DNA from: Paraburkholderia hiiakae | GTDB lineage: Bacteria > Pseudomonadota > Gammaproteobacteria > Burkholderiales > Burkholderiaceae | Length of the DNA: 64,000 nucleotides | Direction of reading: 5' to 3' | Assembly: GCF_904848665.1 (NCBI RefSeq) | Contig: NZ_CAJHCQ010000002.1 | Coordinates: 248,001-312,000 of the forward strand | Shown here: positions 25,393 through 33,126 of the stretch, piece by piece | Layout of the letters: each line of letters begins with the position of its first letter | How positions within the stretch are numbered: the stretch's first letter is position 1 | Made by a program: the position numbers and the translations under genes | Notes under the pieces: generated by a model | The model's input: the letters and a program-made list of their open reading frames with translations, nothing else | Databases searched by the model: none | What the model was told of the DNA's origin: nothing

Positions 25393-26913
25393 ATGGCTTC
25401 AGAACCGTTATTGCAGGTGCTCGGCGTGCACAAGCGCTTTACGGGCGTGCACGCCTTGCGCGGCGTGACGCTCGCGTTCGAGCGCGGGCAGATCTATCAC
25501 CTGCTCGGCGAGAATGGGTGTGGCAAGAGCACGCTCATCAAGATCATCTCCGGCGCGCAGCCGCCCGACGAAGGCGAGCTCGTGATCGACGGCGCGCGCC
25601 ATGCGCGGCTCACGCCGCTCGAATCGCTTGCGGCGGGCATTGAGACCGTCTACCAGGATCTTTCGCTGCTGCCCAACATGAGCGTGGCGGAGAATGTTGG
25701 GCTCACGACCGAACTCGCCGAGCATGCTGGGCGTCTCGCCCGCACGTTCGATCGCCGCGCACTCGCTCGCACGGCCGAGCGCGCCCTGAAGGCCGTGGGC
25801 CTACCTGGCGACGCCGACTTTCAGGCGACGCTCATCGAACAACTGCCGCTCGCCACGCGCCAGCTCGTAGCGATCGCGCGTGCCATTGCAAGCGAGGCGA
25901 AGTTCGTCATCATGGACGAGCCCACGACCTCGCTCACGCAAAAGGAAGTGACCAACCTCATCGCCGTGCTCGGCCAGTTGCGCGCGCAGGGCGTGACCGT
26001 GCTGTTCGTGAGCCACAAGCTCGACGAGTGCTACGCGATCGGCGGCGAAGTGATCGTGCTGCGCGATGGCCAGAAAGTGACGCAAGGCCCGATCACGAAT
26101 TACACCAAGGCGCAGTTGAGCGAACTGATGACGGGCCGCGAGCTTTCCACCGAACGCTACCGTAACGTCGCGGCGCAAGCCGATGTGCTGCTCGACGTTC
26201 GCGGCCTTGGCCGCACGGGCCTCTTTCGCGATGTGTCATTCACGCTGCATCGCGGCGAGATTCTCGGCGTGACGGGTCTGCTCGATTCGGGCCGCAACGA
26301 ACTCGCGCGTGCGCTGGCGGGCGTCGCGCCAGCCGACGCGGGCGAGATCGTGCTCGAAGGCCGCGCGATCAAGCTTTCCACGCCCGGCGACGCGCGGCGC
26401 GCGCGTATTGGCTACGTGCCCGAAGACCGCCTGAATGAAGGCCTTTTTCTCGACAAGCCGATTCGCGACAACGTGATCACGGCGATGATCGCGAGTTTGC
26501 GCGACCGCTTCGGCCAGATCGACCGCACGCGTGCACGCGCATTGGCCGAGAACACCGTGAAAGAACTGCAGATCGCCACGCCCGATGTGGACAAGGCCGT
26601 ACAGTCGCTTTCGGGCGGCAACCAGCAGCGCGTATTGATTGGCCGTTGGCTCGCCATCGACCCGCACGTGCTGATTCTGCATGGGCCGACCGTGGGCGTG
26701 GACGTCGGCTCGAAGGACATCATCTATCGCATCATGCAGCGGCTCTCGCAGCGCGGCATCGGCATTCTGCTCGTGAGCGACGACCTGCCCGAGCTGCTGC
26801 AGAACTGCGACCGCGTGCTGATGATGCGCAAAGGCCGCCTCGCTGAAGAGCACCACGCCGACGGCCTCACCGAGGCCGAGCTGTACCGCGCGCTGCTTGC
26901 CGAAGCTGCCTGA
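25393..26913 (+). CDS. Sugar ABC transporter ATP-binding protein (two-domain, RbsA-type)
   Basis: A 506-residue fused double ATPase. Domain 1 has Walker A GENGCGKST (about 39-47) and Walker B FVIMDEPTTSL, but its signature is the degenerate LPLATRQ. Domain 2 has the usual lost Walker A, a canonical LSGGNQQRV signature, and VLILHGPTVGVDVG where RbsA-type proteins normally read VLILDEPT, so both acidic Walker B residues are replaced. I chose ATG at 25393 after GAAGAGACGAC; the frame is open 63 bases further upstream. It powers the surrounding importer, with only domain 1 and the domain 2 signature likely forming a working ATP site. Confidence 0.93.
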   Translation: MASEPLLQVLGVHKRFTGVHALRGVTLAFERGQIYHLLGENGCGKSTLIKIISGAQPPDEGELVIDGARHARLTPLESLAAGIETVYQDLSLLPNMSVAENVGLTTELAEHAGRLARTFDRRALARTAERALKAVGLPGDADFQATLIEQLPLATRQLVAIARAIASEAKFVIMDEPTTSLTQKEVTNLIAVLGQLRAQGVTVLFVSHKLDECYAIGGEVIVLRDGQKVTQGPITNYTKAQLSELMTGRELSTERYRNVAAQADVLLDVRGLGRTGLFRDVSFTLHRGEILGVTGLLDSGRNELARALAGVAPADAGEIVLEGRAIKLSTPGDARRARIGYVPEDRLNEGLFLDKPIRDNVITAMIASLRDRFGQIDRTRARALAENTVKELQIATPDVDKAVQSLSGGNQQRVLIGRWLAIDPHVLILHGPTVGVDVGSKDIIYRIMQRLSQRGIGILLVSDDLPELLQNCDRVLMMRKGRLAEEHHADGLTEAELYRALLAEAA

Positions 26914-26942
26914 ATTTCGCGTAACGTTTTGCCGGATACCGC

Positions 26943-27986
26943 ATGAGCATGAATCAGACAATGAGCACGTCGTCCAACACCGTCGAAGTCGCGCGCCAGA
27001 CCGTGCCGCTCAACTGGCGCGCGAAACTCGCCCGCAATCCCGAGTGGTTCACGGCCACGCTGATCGTCATTACCTGCGTGATCGTGGCCTCTATCAACCC
27101 GCGCTTTTTCCAGTGGGCGACGCTGTTCGACCTGCTGCACTCGGCGACGATCACGTCGTTGTTCGCGCTCGGCACGCTTGTCGTGCTGGCGTCGGGCGGC
27201 ATCGATGTGTCGTTCACGGCCATCGGCGCGCTCACGATGTACTCGATCACGAAAGCGGTATTCGCCTGGTGGCCCGATGCGCCGTTCGCGCTCATTCTGC
27301 TCGCGGGCGCGGTGGGCGGCATCGTGCTCGGTGTGATCAACGGCATGCTCGTGCACCGGCTGCAAGCGCCCTCGCTGATCGTGACGATCGGCACGCAGTA
27401 CCTCTATCGCGGGCTGCTGCTCACCTTCGTGGGCACGACGTTCTTCATGAACATTCCGCACAGCATGGACCACTTCGGCCGCATTCCGCTCATTGCGTAC
27501 AAGACTGCCGACGGGCTCAACGCGGTGCTGCCCGTTTCCGCGATCGCGCTCGTGGCGGGCGCGATTCTCACGTGGTGGCTGCTCAATCGCACGATGATGG
27601 GACGCGGCGTGTACGCCATGGGCGGCAGCACGGCGATTGCGGAGCGGCTCGGTTTCAACCTGCGCGCGATCCGGCTGTTCGTGTTCGGCTATACGGGGTT
27701 TCTCGCCGGCGTGGCGGGTATCTTGCACGTTGCGAACAACCGCCTTGCCAATCCGTTCGACCTCGTGGGCTCGGAACTCGACGTGATCGCGGCGGTGATC
27801 CTGGGCGGCGCACGCATTACGGGCGGCAGCGGTACGGTCGTGGGCACGCTGCTCGGCGTGGCGCTCGTTACGCTCATCAACAACGTGCTCATTCTCGTAG
27901 GCGTGCCGAGCACCTGGCAGAAGGTCATTGTCGGCGCGTTCATTCTGGTGGCCGGCACGCTGTTCGCGTTGCGCCGGCGCGGCTGA
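26943..27986 (+). CDS. Sugar ABC transporter permease (second of two)
   Basis: A 347-residue RbsC-like permease with about ten helices. LVVLASGGIDVSFTAIGALTMY holds the family GGIDVS loop, and GGARITGGSGTVVGTLLGVALV the C-terminal signature. The first 35 residues are polar and cytoplasmic. It follows the ATPase by 29 bases. It ends the long operon, just before a hairpin shared with the convergent DeoR gene. Confidence 0.93.
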   Translation: MSMNQTMSTSSNTVEVARQTVPLNWRAKLARNPEWFTATLIVITCVIVASINPRFFQWATLFDLLHSATITSLFALGTLVVLASGGIDVSFTAIGALTMYSITKAVFAWWPDAPFALILLAGAVGGIVLGVINGMLVHRLQAPSLIVTIGTQYLYRGLLLTFVGTTFFMNIPHSMDHFGRIPLIAYKTADGLNAVLPVSAIALVAGAILTWWLLNRTMMGRGVYAMGGSTAIAERLGFNLRAIRLFVFGYTGFLAGVAGILHVANNRLANPFDLVGSELDVIAAVILGGARITGGSGTVVGTLLGVALVTLINNVLILVGVPSTWQKVIVGAFILVAGTLFALRRRG

Positions 27987-28004
27987 GTCAGCCGGCATTG
28001 AGAG

Positions 28005-28027
28005 CGACCGGCCTTCGCGGCCGGTCG
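28005..28027. terminator. Hairpin between convergent permease and DeoR genes
   Basis: CGACCGGCC and GGCCGGTCG form a perfect 9-bp stem with a TTCGC loop in the 45-base gap between two convergent stops. It probably serves both strands, although neither side has a long T-tract. Confidence 0.6.
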
Positions 28028-28031
28028 GCGC

Positions 28032-28760
28032 TTATGCGCTGGGCTCGCGCAGCGTCTGGCCTTTTTCGGTGATGATGGAATTGAAGTCGTCCATCTGCGA
28101 AAAGCGCCACGCTTTCACGATGCCGTATTTGCTTGCGTCCACAACGAGATGACTTTCCACGGCGCTGGCCATGGCGGCCTGCTTGAGCGCCACTTCGTGG
28201 AAGTTCCAGCAGGTCACGCCGCGCGCGGTGTCCACGCCGCCTGCCGAAATAAACGCCTTGTTGATGCCCATGCGGCGCAGCGTTTCAAGGCTCTCCTCGC
28301 CGGAAAACGAGTCCGACGACGGCACATAGACGCCCCCCAGCAAGATCATGCGCACATTGGGCATGCGCCGCAGAATCTCGGCCACGTTGAGCGAATAACA
28401 CACCGCCGTGATCTGCAGTTGGGAAGGGATGAGGCGCGCGAGCGCCGCGAGCGTCGTGCCGCAGTCGATGAATACGGTGTCGTTCTGCGCGATGAGCCGC
28501 GCCGCGTGCGCTGAAGCTTGCGCCTTGGCCTGCGCGAAGTGGTCTTTTTCGTGCTCGAGCGAGTAGCCGGCGGTATTGGGCACGTCTTGCGCGCTCACGA
28601 TATAGCCGCCCAGATACGTGAAACGCTCGGGATTCGCGGCGATATCGCGCCGCACGGTCATTTCGGAGACACCAAGCACGCTGGCTGCATCGCGCAGATG
28701 CATGACGTTGTGTTTTGCGAGCGCGTCGGCAAGGGCGCGCAGCCGGTCGGTTTTGGCCAT
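28032..28760 (-). CDS. DeoR/GlpR-family transcriptional regulator
   Basis: A 242-residue repressor. The N-terminal DeoR-type HTH is MHLRDAASVLGVSEMTVRRDI (about 18-38); the C-terminal sugar-phosphate isomerase-like sensor contains NDTVFIDCGTTLAALAR and GINKAFISAGGVD. ATG at 28760 is where homology begins. It faces the AldA-like operon and is convergent with the deoxyribose-like operon, so it could regulate either or both, most likely answering to a phosphorylated sugar intermediate. Confidence 0.92.
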   Translation of the reverse strand: MAKTDRLRALADALAKHNVMHLRDAASVLGVSEMTVRRDIAANPERFTYLGGYIVSAQDVPNTAGYSLEHEKDHFAQAKAQASAHAARLIAQNDTVFIDCGTTLAALARLIPSQLQITAVCYSLNVAEILRRMPNVRMILLGGVYVPSSDSFSGEESLETLRRMGINKAFISAGGVDTARGVTCWNFHEVALKQAAMASAVESHLVVDASKYGIVKAWRFSQMDDFNSIITEKGQTLREPSA

Positions 28761-28821
28761 GGAGTGGGGTGCTGCGCCGCAATGGGCTGCCTTCCGGCAG
28801 ACGTTAGATTTGTTTCGTCGG

Positions 28822-28839
28822 TGTGATCGAATTATAACA
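28822..28839 (-). promoter_or_regulatory. Probable DeoR-gene promoter -10 and operator-like dyad
   Basis: On the minus strand this reads TGTTATAATTCGATCACA. It contains a TATAAT about 70 bases upstream of the regulator start, and the ends TGT...ACA with N12 form an imperfect dyad. This suits an autoregulatory operator, but no clear -35 box is seen. Confidence 0.4.
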
Positions 28840-28897
28840 AGCACGGCGTGCGAAGGCCACGCGCTTTGGTTTGCGCCGCTGCCGTGCTGCACTCGGC

Positions 28898-28920
28898 GAG
28901 CATGCGTTTTTCGCATGCTC
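28898..28920. promoter_or_regulatory. Perfect inverted repeat in DeoR/ALDH divergent region
   Basis: GAGCATGCG, TTTTT, CGCATGCTC gives perfect 9-bp arms. It lies 93 bases before the AldA-like start and 138 bases from the regulator start, between the two divergent genes. It is either an operator for the DeoR protein or a hairpin in the ALDH leader. Confidence 0.5.
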
Positions 28921-29012
28921 CGCTCGACAATTAATCGTTTGTCGCGTCCCGATGCCGCGCAGATACTGCCCTTTCTCAAGAAGCGGCGGCAACGCCAAAC
29001 CGGCAGCAATCC

Positions 29013-30434
29013 ATGCGATCAGACCTCAATTTCATCAATGGGCAGTTCGTCGGCGCCGAAGGGCCGCACATCGCTGTCTATAACCCCGCAACCGGCGACG
29101 CGATCGGTCAGGTGAGCGCAGCGAGCGCCGCCGAGGCAGTGCGCGCGGTCGATGCGGCGAAGGCCGCCCAGCGCGCCTGGCGCAAGCTGCCCGCCGCCGA
29201 ACGCGGCGTGATCCTGAACCGTTTTGCGGACGCGATCGTCGCGCGCGCGCCGAAGATCGGCGCGGCGCTTGCCGCCGAGTCGGGCAAGAGCGTCGCCGAC
29301 GCAACCGCCGAAGCGCAGTACGCCGCCGAAATTCTGCGCTACCACGCGCAATGGGCGCGCCGCATTGAAGGCGAGGTGATTCCGAGCGACAGCGCGAACG
29401 AAAACCTCATTCTCATGCGCGAGCCGATCGGCGTGGCTGCGTGCCTGATTCCGTTCAACTTCCCGGTGTACACGCTGCTGCGCAAGGTCGCGCCGGCGCT
29501 CATCACGGGCAACGCGGTGGTCGTGCGGCCAAGCAACAACACGCCGTGCTCGGCGTTCGAAGTGGCGCGCGCGGCGCAGGAAGCGGAGTTGCCGGCGGGC
29601 ATTTTCAACGTGCTGGCAATGGACCACGACACGGCAGCAGTGCTCTGCACGCACACGGACGTCGGCATGATCACGCTCACGGGCAGCGTGAACGCGGGCC
29701 GCAAGGTGCTCGACTACTGCAAGGAAAACATCGCCAAGCCGTCGCTGGAACTGGGTGGCAAGACGCCCGCGATCATCGAAGACGACGCCGATCTCGAAGC
29801 GGCCGCAACGGCCATCGTGCGCTCGAAAACCACGCATTGCGGCCAGCTTTGCACGGCGATTGAACGTGTGTACGTGCACGCCAGCGTGCATGACCGCTTC
29901 GTCGCGCTGCTGCGCGAAAAGATGAGCGCCGTGCGCTTCGGCGACCGCGCCGAAGACGAAACCCGTATGGGTCCGCTCGTGAGCGCCAGCGCGCGCACGG
30001 CGATCCACGCGATGGTCGAACGTGCGGTGGCAGAAGGCGCGAAGCTCGAAACGGGCGGTTACGTGCCCGAAGGCAACGGGCATTTCTATCCGCCTACGCT
30101 GCTTACGCATTGCCGCCAGGACATGGAGATCGTGCAGGAGGAGATCTTCGGCCCGGTGCTGCCGGTGCTGTCGTACGAAACGCTCGACGACGCGCTGCGC
30201 ATGGCAAACGATCACCAGTTCGGCCTTTCGTCGGTGCTTTTTACGGAGCGCTACCGCACGACCATGCGCGTCGCAAACGAGATCGAAGCGGGCGAACTGT
30301 ACGTGAACCGCACGCCTGCCGACCCCTACCAGGGATACCACGCTGGCTGGAAGCGCTCGGGACTTGGCGGTGACGACGGCAAGCACGGCATGCTCGAATT
30401 CACGCAAACACGCCTTGTCGTGATGCCATTCTGA
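29013..30434 (+). CDS. NAD(P)-dependent aldehyde dehydrogenase, AldA-like
   Basis: A 473-residue aldehyde dehydrogenase. General base Glu is in LELGGKTPAII and catalytic Cys in THCGQLCTAIERVYV. EIFGPVLPVLSYETLDDALRMAND and the C-terminal YQGYHAGWKRSGLGGDDGKHG match the E. coli lactaldehyde/glycolaldehyde dehydrogenase AldA closely. It opens a four-gene operon with an MFS carrier, a sugar-acid dehydratase and a GMC oxidoreductase. It probably oxidises glycolaldehyde, lactaldehyde or a larger sugar-derived aldehyde. Confidence 0.93.
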   Translation: MRSDLNFINGQFVGAEGPHIAVYNPATGDAIGQVSAASAAEAVRAVDAAKAAQRAWRKLPAAERGVILNRFADAIVARAPKIGAALAAESGKSVADATAEAQYAAEILRYHAQWARRIEGEVIPSDSANENLILMREPIGVAACLIPFNFPVYTLLRKVAPALITGNAVVVRPSNNTPCSAFEVARAAQEAELPAGIFNVLAMDHDTAAVLCTHTDVGMITLTGSVNAGRKVLDYCKENIAKPSLELGGKTPAIIEDDADLEAAATAIVRSKTTHCGQLCTAIERVYVHASVHDRFVALLREKMSAVRFGDRAEDETRMGPLVSASARTAIHAMVERAVAEGAKLETGGYVPEGNGHFYPPTLLTHCRQDMEIVQEEIFGPVLPVLSYETLDDALRMANDHQFGLSSVLFTERYRTTMRVANEIEAGELYVNRTPADPYQGYHAGWKRSGLGGDDGKHGMLEFTQTRLVVMPF

Positions 30435-30463
30435 TTATTCGACATACTGATTAATCGCAGAAA

Positions 30464-30487
30464 CGGCGCCCCTCGCAACGGGCGCCG
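30464..30487 (+). other. Intercistronic hairpin after the AldA-like gene
   Basis: CGGCGCCC and GGGCGCCG form a perfect 8-bp stem around an 8-base loop, 30 bases after the ALDH stop. It is not followed by a T-tract, so it may modulate rather than end transcription into the MFS gene. Confidence 0.5.
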
Positions 30488-30549
30488 AAGATGAAGAAAA
30501 GAACGCCTCGCGCCGGCAACCGCCCGCGCGCTGGCGTCAGGAGACAATC

Positions 30550-31878
30550 TTGCAGAAGTCCATCGGAAAGCCCAATGCGCCGGCGAGTTTGCCGCGCGCC
30601 GAAAACTCATCGCTCACGCCCGTCGCATCGGGCTCCATGCAGCGCTACGTGCAATTGCTGCTGCTCGTGCTCGCCGCGGGCGGCATCTATCCGCTGCTGT
30701 ATCTGCGTCAGGTCTACCAGACCACGATGCTCGATGTCCTGCATATCGATAATGCGCAGCTCGGCTATCTCTACTCGGTGCTCGGCATCGTGTTCTTCGT
30801 ATGCTATCTGCCGAGCGGCTGGCTCGCCGACCGCGTCGCGCCGCGTCTGTTGATCTGCTTCTCGCTCATCGGCACCGGCGCGCTGGGCCTTTGGTACTCC
30901 ACGGCGCCCTCGTTCCATGCACTGCTCGTGATCTTTTGCTGCTGGGGCATTACCACCGGCCTCACTTTCTGGGCCTCGGTGCTCAAGCGCGTGCGCATGA
31001 TCGCGGCGGCGAATGAACAAGGCCGGTTTTTCGGGTTACTCGACGGCGGACGCGGGCTCGTCGAGGCGCTGCTCGCCACCGCGGCGCTCGCGCTCTTCGC
31101 CGCTGCGACCGGTTCGGGACGCGGTGAGGCGGCGGGCCTGCGCCACGTGATCTATCTGTATTCCTTCACGTGTATCGCGCTCGGTGCGTTGATGAGCTTC
31201 TTCAAGGATCCCGCGCCCGCGCAGGCCGAAAGCAAGTCGGTCGAAGCGAATGCCAAGGGTTCGCTTTGGCGCGATCTCGCGACGCTCGCCTCGATTCCGC
31301 AACTCTGGCTCATGGCGGCCGTGGTGTTCTGCGGCTATCAGATCTTCTGGGCGACCTACAGCTTTTCCGCGTATCTCCAGCAAGGCGAGATGCATATGAG
31401 CGTCGTGGCTGCCGGCATGGTCACCACCGCGAAGCTCTGGATGCGTCCCATCGGCGGCATTGGCGGCGGCTTTCTCGGCGACCGTCTCTCGAACCTGCGC
31501 GTGCTGATCTGGGCGCTGTTCCTGGCCGTCGTGGGGCTGATCGGCCTGATCCTGTTGCCCGCGCTGCGCAACATGGTGCTGCTCGGCGCGGTGGTGCTGT
31601 TCATCGGCCTCATGACCTACGCGATTCGCGGCCTCTACTGGACGCTGCTCGACTACTGTGCGATTCCCATGCGCATAACGGGCCTCGCCATTGGTCTCGT
31701 TTCGCTGATCGGCTATTCCTCGGACATCTTCCTGCCGCTCGTGAACGGCTACATCACCGAGCACTACGCAGGCATGCTCGGCTACCAGATCTATTTCGCC
31801 TATGTGGCCGCCATTGGCACGCTCGGCGGTATCGCTGCGCTCGTGCTCAAGCGCATGACCCACTCCAAACTTGCCTGA
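30550..31878 (+). CDS. MFS transporter (sugar/organic acid)
   Basis: A 442-residue 12-helix carrier. A TTG start at 30550 is chosen because CAGGAGACAATC stands right before it; no ATG with a comparable site precedes helix 1 (about residue 32). Family features are LPSGWLADRVAPRLLI in the helix 2-3 loop and FFGLLDGGRGLVEALLA near helix 5. It stands between the ALDH and dehydratase genes and is likely the operon's uptake carrier. Confidence 0.88.
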   Translation: MQKSIGKPNAPASLPRAENSSLTPVASGSMQRYVQLLLLVLAAGGIYPLLYLRQVYQTTMLDVLHIDNAQLGYLYSVLGIVFFVCYLPSGWLADRVAPRLLICFSLIGTGALGLWYSTAPSFHALLVIFCCWGITTGLTFWASVLKRVRMIAAANEQGRFFGLLDGGRGLVEALLATAALALFAAATGSGRGEAAGLRHVIYLYSFTCIALGALMSFFKDPAPAQAESKSVEANAKGSLWRDLATLASIPQLWLMAAVVFCGYQIFWATYSFSAYLQQGEMHMSVVAAGMVTTAKLWMRPIGGIGGGFLGDRLSNLRVLIWALFLAVVGLIGLILLPALRNMVLLGAVVLFIGLMTYAIRGLYWTLLDYCAIPMRITGLAIGLVSLIGYSSDIFLPLVNGYITEHYAGMLGYQIYFAYVAAIGTLGGIAALVLKRMTHSKLA

Positions 31879-31891
31879 AACAGCCTGAACC

Positions 31892-33109
31892 ATGAAAGTC
31901 GTTGCAATTGAAACGCACGTCGTTGCGGTGCCTCCTCCGCACCTCGGCGGCATGTACTGGATCTTCGTCACGTTGAAAACGGATTGCGGCATTGAGGGCG
32001 TGGGCGAAATCTACGCCGCCACGTTCCACCCCGACGTGATGGTGCCCGCGATCGAAGACGTCTTCACGCGCTATCTGCTCGACCACGACCCGCATCGTGT
32101 CGAGCGCCTGTTCCGCGAGGCGTATTCGAGCGGCTTCACGCAGCGCCCGGACCTCACGATGATGGGCATCGTGAGCGGCCTCGAAATGGCGTGCTGGGAC
32201 ATTATCGGCAAGGCGGCGGACAAGCCCGTGTACGCGCTGCTCGGCGGCATGGTGAATGAGCGCCTTCGTTCGTATACCTACCTGTACCCGAAGAACGCGA
32301 AAGGCGAATACGATTACGACGACCCGGACCTCGCCGCGGAATGCGCGGCCGAGAACGTGAAGCGCGGCTTCACCGCGGTCAAGTTCGACCCGGCGGGGCC
32401 GTACACGGCCTACTCGGGGCACCAGCTCTCGCTCGAAGTGCTCGACCGCTGCGAAACGTTCTGCCGCAAGGTGCGTGAAGCGGTCGGCAGCAAGGCCGAC
32501 CTGCTGTTCGGCACGCACGGGCAGATGGTGCCTTCTTCGGCGATCCGGCTTGCGAAGCGGCTCGAAAAATACGACCCGCTGTGGTTCGAAGAGCCGGTGC
32601 CGCCGGGGCAGGAAGAGGCCATCGCCAATGTCGCGAAGCATACGTCGATTCCCATTGCCACGGGCGAGCGCCTCACCACGAAATACGAATTCCACAAGCT
32701 CTTGCAGGCGGGCGGTGCGTCGATCCTGCAATTGAACGTGGCGCGCGTGGGTGGCCTGCTCGAAGCGAAGAAGATTGCCACGCTGGCGGAAGTGCATTAC
32801 GCGCAGATCGCGCCGCATCTCTACAACGGGCCCATCGGCGCGGCGGCGAGCATTCAGCTGGCGGCCTGCACGCCGAACTTCCTGATTCAGGAAAGCATCG
32901 GCACGTGGGACGGTTTCCACGCGCAAGTGCTCAAGCAGCCCATTCAGTGGGAAGACGGCTACATCATTCCCTCGAAGGCGCCGGGCCTCGGCGTCGAACT
33001 CGACATGGACGTCGTGCGCGCGCACTCGCCCTATACGGGCAAGCGTCTGCATCTGCAGATGGCGAGCCAGCCCGCCGACGTGCGCGACACCTCGCCCGCA
33101 CGCGGCTGA
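31892..33109 (+). CDS. Mandelate racemase/enolase-superfamily dehydratase
   Basis: A 405-residue enolase-superfamily enzyme, most like sugar-acid dehydratases of the galactonate/mannonate group. The catalytic barrel shows AVKFDPAGP, the first metal-site region FGTHGQM, the ligand Glu in WFEEPVPP, the next Glu in ATGERLTTKYEF, and a catalytic His in IAPHLYNGPIG with Glu in LIQES. It would convert an aldonate to a 2-keto-3-deoxy acid. It starts 13 bases after the MFS stop and is followed 17 bases later by a GMC oxidoreductase that may produce its substrate. Confidence 0.92.
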   Translation: MKVVAIETHVVAVPPPHLGGMYWIFVTLKTDCGIEGVGEIYAATFHPDVMVPAIEDVFTRYLLDHDPHRVERLFREAYSSGFTQRPDLTMMGIVSGLEMACWDIIGKAADKPVYALLGGMVNERLRSYTYLYPKNAKGEYDYDDPDLAAECAAENVKRGFTAVKFDPAGPYTAYSGHQLSLEVLDRCETFCRKVREAVGSKADLLFGTHGQMVPSSAIRLAKRLEKYDPLWFEEPVPPGQEEAIANVAKHTSIPIATGERLTTKYEFHKLLQAGGASILQLNVARVGGLLEAKKIATLAEVHYAQIAPHLYNGPIGAAASIQLAACTPNFLIQESIGTWDGFHAQVLKQPIQWEDGYIIPSKAPGLGVELDMDVVRAHSPYTGKRLHLQMASQPADVRDTSPARG

Positions 33110-33126
33110 CCTGCCGGAGCACACAG

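Noticed and set aside
32581..33126. Upstream extension of the GMC reading frame over 180 codons inside the dehydratase gene
   Set aside because: The FAD-binding motif that begins GMC proteins is at 33127; the extension is the antiparallel-free shadow of the dehydratase frame with arginine-rich composition.
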